Origin: Chloroflexota bacterium | GTDB lineage: Bacteria; Chloroflexota; Dehalococcoidia; JABGRK01 | NCBI GenBank assembly: GCA_030665485.1 | Contig: DAOUZV010000006.1 | Coordinates: forward strand, 1-18,944 | DNA length: 18,944 nt | Direction of reading: 5' to 3' | Position numbers and translations under genes: made by a program | Notes under the pieces: model-generated | Databases searched by the model: none | The model's input: only the letters and a program-made list of their open reading frames with translations | Told to the model about the DNA's origin: nothing | In this document: piece by piece, positions 15,572 to 18,944 of the stretch | Layout: each line of letters begins with the position of its first letter | Position numbering within the stretch: the stretch's first letter is position 1

Positions 15572-15609
15572 AAAAGGGTTGGATTATTGAATCCAGCCCT
15601 TTTCTTTTT
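15572..15609 (+). terminator. Strong Rho-independent terminator after the small membrane protein gene
   Basis: Stem of 14 bp with one G-T wobble: AAAAGGGTTGGATT (15572-15585), loop ATTG, AATCCAGCCCTTTT (15590-15603), followed by CTTTTT. It separates the membrane protein gene from the dnaJ operon. Confidence 0.9.
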
Positions 15610-15723
15610 ATCTGTAATTTTTTTGCTTAGCGTATATATAACTCATATTGAGAAAGACGTATTAATGATTTACTTCAGGATCATTGATAATAGCACGTAA
15701 TTAACAATTAATCATATAGATAC
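15610..15723. other. AT-rich region upstream of the dnaJ promoter
   Basis: No gene. It holds a small palindrome CTCATATTGAG at 15642-15652 and an imperfect inverted repeat with ATGAT and ATCAT arms around 15665-15682. Either could be an operator. I find neither a consensus HAIR site (CTTGAGT-N7-ACTCAAG) nor a CIRCE element. Confidence 0.3.
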
Positions 15724-15752
15724 TTGACAAAATATTATTAATTTGATACTAT
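15724..15752 (+). promoter_or_regulatory. Near-consensus sigma-70 promoter of the dnaJ-hspR-clpC operon
   Basis: Perfect -35 TTGACA (15724-15729), 17-bp spacer, -10 TACTAT (15747-15752, 5 of 6) preceded by TGA, an extended -10. Transcription should begin near 15759, so the leader before ATG 15770 would be only about 11 nt, just enough to hold the ribosome site AGGGG (15759-15763). Confidence 0.85.
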
Positions 15753-15769
15753 TCACTTAGGGGATTTAT

Positions 15770-16729
15770 ATGGCGGCAAGTGATTACTATAAAACGCTCG
15801 GCATCAACAAGGACGCTAGTGATAAGCAAGTAAAGCAGGCTTATCGCAAGATGGCTCGTAAGTATCACCCCGATGTAAACAGTGGGGAGAAAGCTGCTGA
15901 AGAAAAATTCAAGAAGATAAACGAGGCGTATGAAGTGCTGTCCGATCCCGAAAAGCGAAAAAAATACGATCGCTACGGGGAGCAATGGCAGTATGCCGAC
16001 CAATTTGAACAGCAGCGTGGTCAGCAGCGATATACCCGCCAACAGGGACCCGCGTTTGATTTCGGTGGTGGTGCTGGTGGCTTCGGATCGATATTTGATG
16101 ATCTCTTCGTAGGCCGCAAGGGTGGCTTCAGAATGTCAAGGCGCGGGCAGGATATGCAACATCCCATTGAGGTGACCCTGAAGGAGGCCTTCAGTGGCGC
16201 AACCAAGGTAATTCAATTGCAAATGGAGGAACCCTGCCCCAGTTGCTCAGGGAAAGGCTGCTATGCGTGTAACGGTCTGGGTATGACTAGGCAGGCGCAT
16301 CGCTTTGAGGTCAAGGTGCCAGCGGGCGTGAAAAACGGTTCCAAGGTGCGCATGGCCGGCAAGGGCGGCCCCGGTTACGGTGGAGGAAAAGCTGGAGATT
16401 TGTATTTAATGGTTTCTGTAAAGTCGGATTCCGTTTTTCAGCGAAAAGGAGATGATTTGCAGGCCGATGTATCGGTACCGCTGACAACCGCGGTTCTTGG
16501 CGGTGAAGTTAAGGTTGATACTTTGGGTGGTGAAGTGGTGCTTAAAGTGCCCGCACTAACACAGAACGGCAAAGCGTTTCGGTTGTCGGGTAAGGGAATG
16601 CCTCATCTGGGCAAGTCGGGCAATGGAGACCTTATGGCCAAAGTGAAAGTGGTTCTTCCTCAGAAGTTGACCGATGATGAGAAAAAACTGTTTGACGAAT
16701 TAAGAAAACTTCAAAAGGATGGGCAGTGA
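15770..16729 (+). CDS. dnaJ: DnaJ/CbpA-type J-domain co-chaperone with a half zinc finger
   Basis: A 319-residue Hsp40 that would stimulate a DnaK ATPase through its J-domain (about 4-70) with the essential HPD at 33-35. A Gly/Phe-rich linker (about 94-120) follows, then two substrate-binding beta-barrel domains (about 130-300). Canonical DnaJ has four CxxCxGxG repeats; CbpA has none. Here exactly two adjoining ones are present, CPSCSGKG (156-163) and CYACNGLG (164-171), enough for a single zinc site, so it is intermediate between the two types. ATG 15770 has AGGGG six bases upstream. First gene of the heat-shock operon; its stop overlaps the start of hspR in TGATG. Confidence 0.93.
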   Translation: MAASDYYKTLGINKDASDKQVKQAYRKMARKYHPDVNSGEKAAEEKFKKINEAYEVLSDPEKRKKYDRYGEQWQYADQFEQQRGQQRYTRQQGPAFDFGGGAGGFGSIFDDLFVGRKGGFRMSRRGQDMQHPIEVTLKEAFSGATKVIQLQMEEPCPSCSGKGCYACNGLGMTRQAHRFEVKVPAGVKNGSKVRMAGKGGPGYGGGKAGDLYLMVSVKSDSVFQRKGDDLQADVSVPLTTAVLGGEVKVDTLGGEVVLKVPALTQNGKAFRLSGKGMPHLGKSGNGDLMAKVKVVLPQKLTDDEKKLFDELRKLQKDGQ

Positions 16730-17046
16730 TGGAAAGAGAGAATGGCGCACCCTGTTATGTTATCAGCGTTGCTGCCAAGATGCTTGGCGTAAGAACTCAT
16801 ACGCTGCGTTACTATGAGCGAATAGGCTTGGTAGAGCCATCACGCACTCGCGGTAATGCGCGGCTTTACTCGGGAAGCGATGTCGAGCATGTACGCAGGG
16901 CGCAGTCGCTTATGGATGATCTAGGCGTGAATCTGGCAGGCATAGATGTTATCTTGCGCATGACCGACCGCATGGTCGAAATGGAAGAAAAAATGGCTCA
17001 TCTGGAAAAAGAGATCAAACGTATCAAAGGTTTTGGTGTTATCTAA
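16729..17046 (+). CDS. hspR: MerR-family heat-shock repressor HspR-like
   Basis: A 105-residue DNA-binding protein. The N-terminal winged helix of the MerR family reads YVISVAAKMLGVRTHTLRYYER (10-31) then GLVEPSRTRGNARLYS, and the DLGVNLAGIDVILRM block is characteristic of HspR. A C-terminal coiled coil (about 78-100, MVEMEEKMAHLEKEIKRIK) would dimerise it. In actinobacteria HspR represses dnaK and clpB operons with DnaK as co-repressor. The start is set at ATG 16729, which shares one base with the dnaJ stop (TGATG coupling); a GTG at 16726 is the alternative. Gene order dnaJ-hspR-clp supports autoregulation of its own operon. No classical HAIR site was found upstream, so its operator here may differ. 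Confidence 0.9.
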   Translation: MERENGAPCYVISVAAKMLGVRTHTLRYYERIGLVEPSRTRGNARLYSGSDVEHVRRAQSLMDDLGVNLAGIDVILRMTDRMVEMEEKMAHLEKEIKRIKGFGVI

Positions 17047-17101
17047 AAATGCATTTAGCGGTATTTGATGTTTTTCATTTTTAGCATTTAAGGAGTTGGC
17101 T

Positions 17102-18944
17102 ATGAGACAGGATAAATTTACCGAGAAAGCACAGGAAGTGCTAACTGCTTCGCAGGAAATAGTCAGGCAGTATAGCCACAGCCAGTGGGATATAGAGCAC
17201 ATTTTATTGGGCTTGCTGCAGCAGGAAGGCGGGCTGACCTCTGATATATTAAAAAAACTTGGTGTTGATACGGAACTGGCAAAGAAAAGGGTGGAGCAAG
17301 CATTGACCGAAGCCCCAAAAGTCGAGTATGCCGATAATAAGAATACGCAGCTTTATGCGACACCGCGTACTGCACGCTTGCTCCAGGATGCAAGGGATGA
17401 GGCGGAACGGCTTAAGGATGAGTTTATCGGCACCGAACACCTGTTTGTTGCCATGACAATGGAGCGCGAGGGGCAAGCTGCTACGATTTTCGGTGACTTC
17501 GGAATAGACCAAGAGAAGGTGTATAAGGCATTGCAGGATATCCGCGGCGGTCAGCGCGTTACCGATGCCAGGGCCGAAAGCAAGTATGGTGCTCTGGAAA
17601 AATACAGCCGTGACCTAACGGCGATGGCGCGCGAAGGCAAGCTTGACCCTGTTATCGGGCGCGATAATGAGATAAAGAGGGTTATGCAGGTGCTCACTCG
17701 CCGCACCAAGAACAATCCGGTGATCATCGGTGAGGTCGGTGTCGGTAAGACGGCGGTCGTGGAGGGGTTGGCTCAGAAAATAGTGGCGGACGACGTTCCG
17801 AACTCGCTCAAGGGCAGAACCGTGCTAGCGCTGGATATGGGTGCGCTGGTTGCTGGCAGCAAGTTCCGTGGTGAGTTTGAAGAGCGGCTCAAGGCGGTCA
17901 TGGACGAAATACGCCGTGCACAGGGAGAAATAGTGCTGTTTATAGATGAACTGCATACCGTTGTTGGAGCCGGCGCTGCCGAGGGATCGATTGATGCATC
18001 CAACATGCTTAAACCGGCACTTGCCCGTGGCGAGTTGCAGTGTGTTGGCGCAACAACGCTTAACGAGTTCCGGCAGCATATCGAAAAAGATGCTGCGCTG
18101 GAACGTCGCTTCCAGCCGGTGATGGTTGGCGAGCCCAGTGTGGAAGATACCATAGAGATGCTTCAGGGGCTACGTCCCAGATACGAGGCACACCACAAGA
18201 TGAAAATTACAGACTCGGCTCTGGATGCGGCGGCACGTTTGAGCGACCGCTATATTTCGGATAGATTTCTGCCCGATAAAGCCATAGACCTGATTGATGA
18301 GGCTTCCTCTAAGCTGAGGATTGAAAGCGAGAGTGCTCCGCCCGAAGTAAAGTCGCTTGAGCGTGATCTGCAGCAGCTCAACAACGAGGAGGAGGCCGCT
18401 TCGCAGCGTGGTGATTATGAAAAAGCGGCGGAACTGAAGACGAAAAGGATCAAGCTGGAGGCCGATTACAACACCGCAAGGGCAAACTGGCATAAGGATG
18501 AGAAGATAGATGGGGAGGTTGATGAGGAGGATATCGCCGAACTGGTGGCCAAGTGGACCGGCATTCCGGTGAGCCGCATGCTTGAGGGGGAGGCGGAAAA
18601 ACTGCTGCAGATGGAAGACAGTCTTCATCAACGGGTTATCGGCCAGGATGAGGCCATCGTTGCCATCTCCGATGCCATCAGGCGTGCCCGCGCGGGGCTC
18701 AAGGACCCCAAGCGCCCCATTGGCAGTTTCATATTTTTGGGTCCAACCGGCGTGGGTAAAACTGAGCTTGCCCGAGCCCTGGCGCAGTTTATGTTCGATG
18801 AGGAAGAGGCCATGGTAAGGGTGGATATGTCCGAGTATATGGAGAAGCATGCCGTATCGCGCCTTATCGGTGCACCTCCGGGTTATGTGGGTTACGATGA
18901 AGGCGGTCAACTCACCGAACTGGTGCGACGCCGTCCCTATCGCG
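17102..18944 (+). CDS. clpC: ClpC-type AAA+ ATPase (3' end outside window)
   Basis: The first 614 residues of a Hsp100 unfoldase; the frame is open to the window edge. Two Clp_N repeats lie in about 3-150. The first AAA domain has Walker A GEVGVGKT (210-217, the family's usual Pro replaced by Val), Walker B LFIDE (D282, E283) and GATT sensor with an arginine-finger region DAALERRF. The middle domain between the two AAA modules is short and contains a UVR-like motif (GDYEKAAELKTKRIKLE, from residue 437), as in ClpC; ClpB has a far longer coiled coil. The second Walker A is GPTGVGKT (547-554). ATG 17102 has AAGGAG at 17090-17095, six bases upstream. ClpC feeds ClpP; a disaggregase role is less likely. 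The C-terminal ClpP-binding loop is not visible, so the ClpC call rests on the middle domain. Confidence 0.92.
   Translation, partial: MRQDKFTEKAQEVLTASQEIVRQYSHSQWDIEHILLGLLQQEGGLTSDILKKLGVDTELAKKRVEQALTEAPKVEYADNKNTQLYATPRTARLLQDARDEAERLKDEFIGTEHLFVAMTMEREGQAATIFGDFGIDQEKVYKALQDIRGGQRVTDARAESKYGALEKYSRDLTAMAREGKLDPVIGRDNEIKRVMQVLTRRTKNNPVIIGEVGVGKTAVVEGLAQKIVADDVPNSLKGRTVLALDMGALVAGSKFRGEFEERLKAVMDEIRRAQGEIVLFIDELHTVVGAGAAEGSIDASNMLKPALARGELQCVGATTLNEFRQHIEKDAALERRFQPVMVGEPSVEDTIEMLQGLRPRYEAHHKMKITDSALDAAARLSDRYISDRFLPDKAIDLIDEASSKLRIESESAPPEVKSLERDLQQLNNEEEAASQRGDYEKAAELKTKRIKLEADYNTARANWHKDEKIDGEVDEEDIAELVAKWTGIPVSRMLEGEAEKLLQMEDSLHQRVIGQDEAIVAISDAIRRARAGLKDPKRPIGSFIFLGPTGVGKTELARALAQFMFDEEEAMVRVDMSEYMEKHAVSRLIGAPPGYVGYDEGGQLTELVRRRPYR

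Noticed and set aside
17048..17089. AAATGC/GCATTT inverted repeat between hspR and clpC as a terminator or attenuator
   Set aside because: Six-base arms 30 or more bases apart without a GC-rich stem or a T-run after it; expected by chance in AT-rich DNA.
17102..18944. ClpB annotation for the Hsp100 gene
   Set aside because: The middle domain is short and UVR-like, and the DPKRPIGSF and GGQLTE blocks match ClpC; ClpB would have a coiled coil over 100 residues long.
1..18944. Mobile element, phage or CRISPR system
   Set aside because: No transposase, integrase, Cas gene, terminal repeats or spaced direct-repeat array seen; the genes look chromosomal.

Overview
This 18.9 kb window looks like chromosomal DNA of an anaerobic bacterium with a Wood-Ljungdahl type C1 pathway. 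A Dehalococcoidia-like member of the Chloroflexota is my best guess. It rests on the mix of genes: a HdrA/FlpD-like flavoprotein with MetV and MetF, cytoplasmic PAS-GAF histidine kinase signalling, a radical-SAM-linked DUF2344 protein, and a dnaJ-hspR-clpC heat-shock operon. This is inference from gene content, not a phylogeny. I see no rRNA, tRNA, CRISPR array, insertion sequence or phage gene.

Layout. (1) Positions 1-2231, plus strand: the last ~742 residues of the transcription-repair coupling factor Mfd, cut by the window edge. (2) Positions 2269-6866, minus strand: a tight four-gene operon, transcribed from a NADPH-type flavoprotein/ferredoxin/FlpD fusion through metV and metF to a protein made of two receiver domains. 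It ends at a hairpin terminator that overlaps the 3' end of mfd. (3) Positions 7065-9324, minus strand: a soluble PAS-GAF histidine kinase overlapping a NarL-type response regulator, behind a good sigma-70 promoter. (4) Positions 9436-10726: a HAD hydrolase (minus) and a GNAT acetyltransferase (plus), divergent from back-to-back promoters. A 17-bp inverted repeat exactly fills the -35/-10 spacer of the GNAT promoter. (5) Positions 10731-13919, minus strand: mtaB, a CNNM/CorC-type membrane protein and a DUF2344 protein. (6) Positions 14016-15012, plus strand: a seven-repeat TPR gene interrupted by an in-frame amber codon, with a possible second lesion in an A8 tract. (7) Positions 15142-15537, plus strand: a small glycine-rich membrane protein followed by a strong terminator. 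(8) Positions 15770-18944, plus strand: dnaJ-hspR-clpC from a near-consensus promoter, with clpC cut by the window edge.

How the genes work together. Region 2 probably encodes a methylene-tetrahydrofolate reductase complex: MetF carries the FAD site, MetV the zinc/iron-sulfur module, and the 702-residue fusion supplies electrons. This is a compressed counterpart of the MetVF-HdrABC-MvhD set of Moorella. The double-receiver protein at the end of the operon has one receiver without its phosphorylatable Asp and one intact receiver that closely resembles the receiver of the neighbouring NarL-type regulator. The kinase-regulator pair next door may therefore talk to both. Regions 4-7 are ordinary housekeeping or accessory genes. 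Region 8 is a self-contained protein quality-control operon probably autoregulated by HspR.

All gaps between genes are under 300 bases. The longer ones (6867-7064, 14940-15141, 15538-15769) are described in the feature list.
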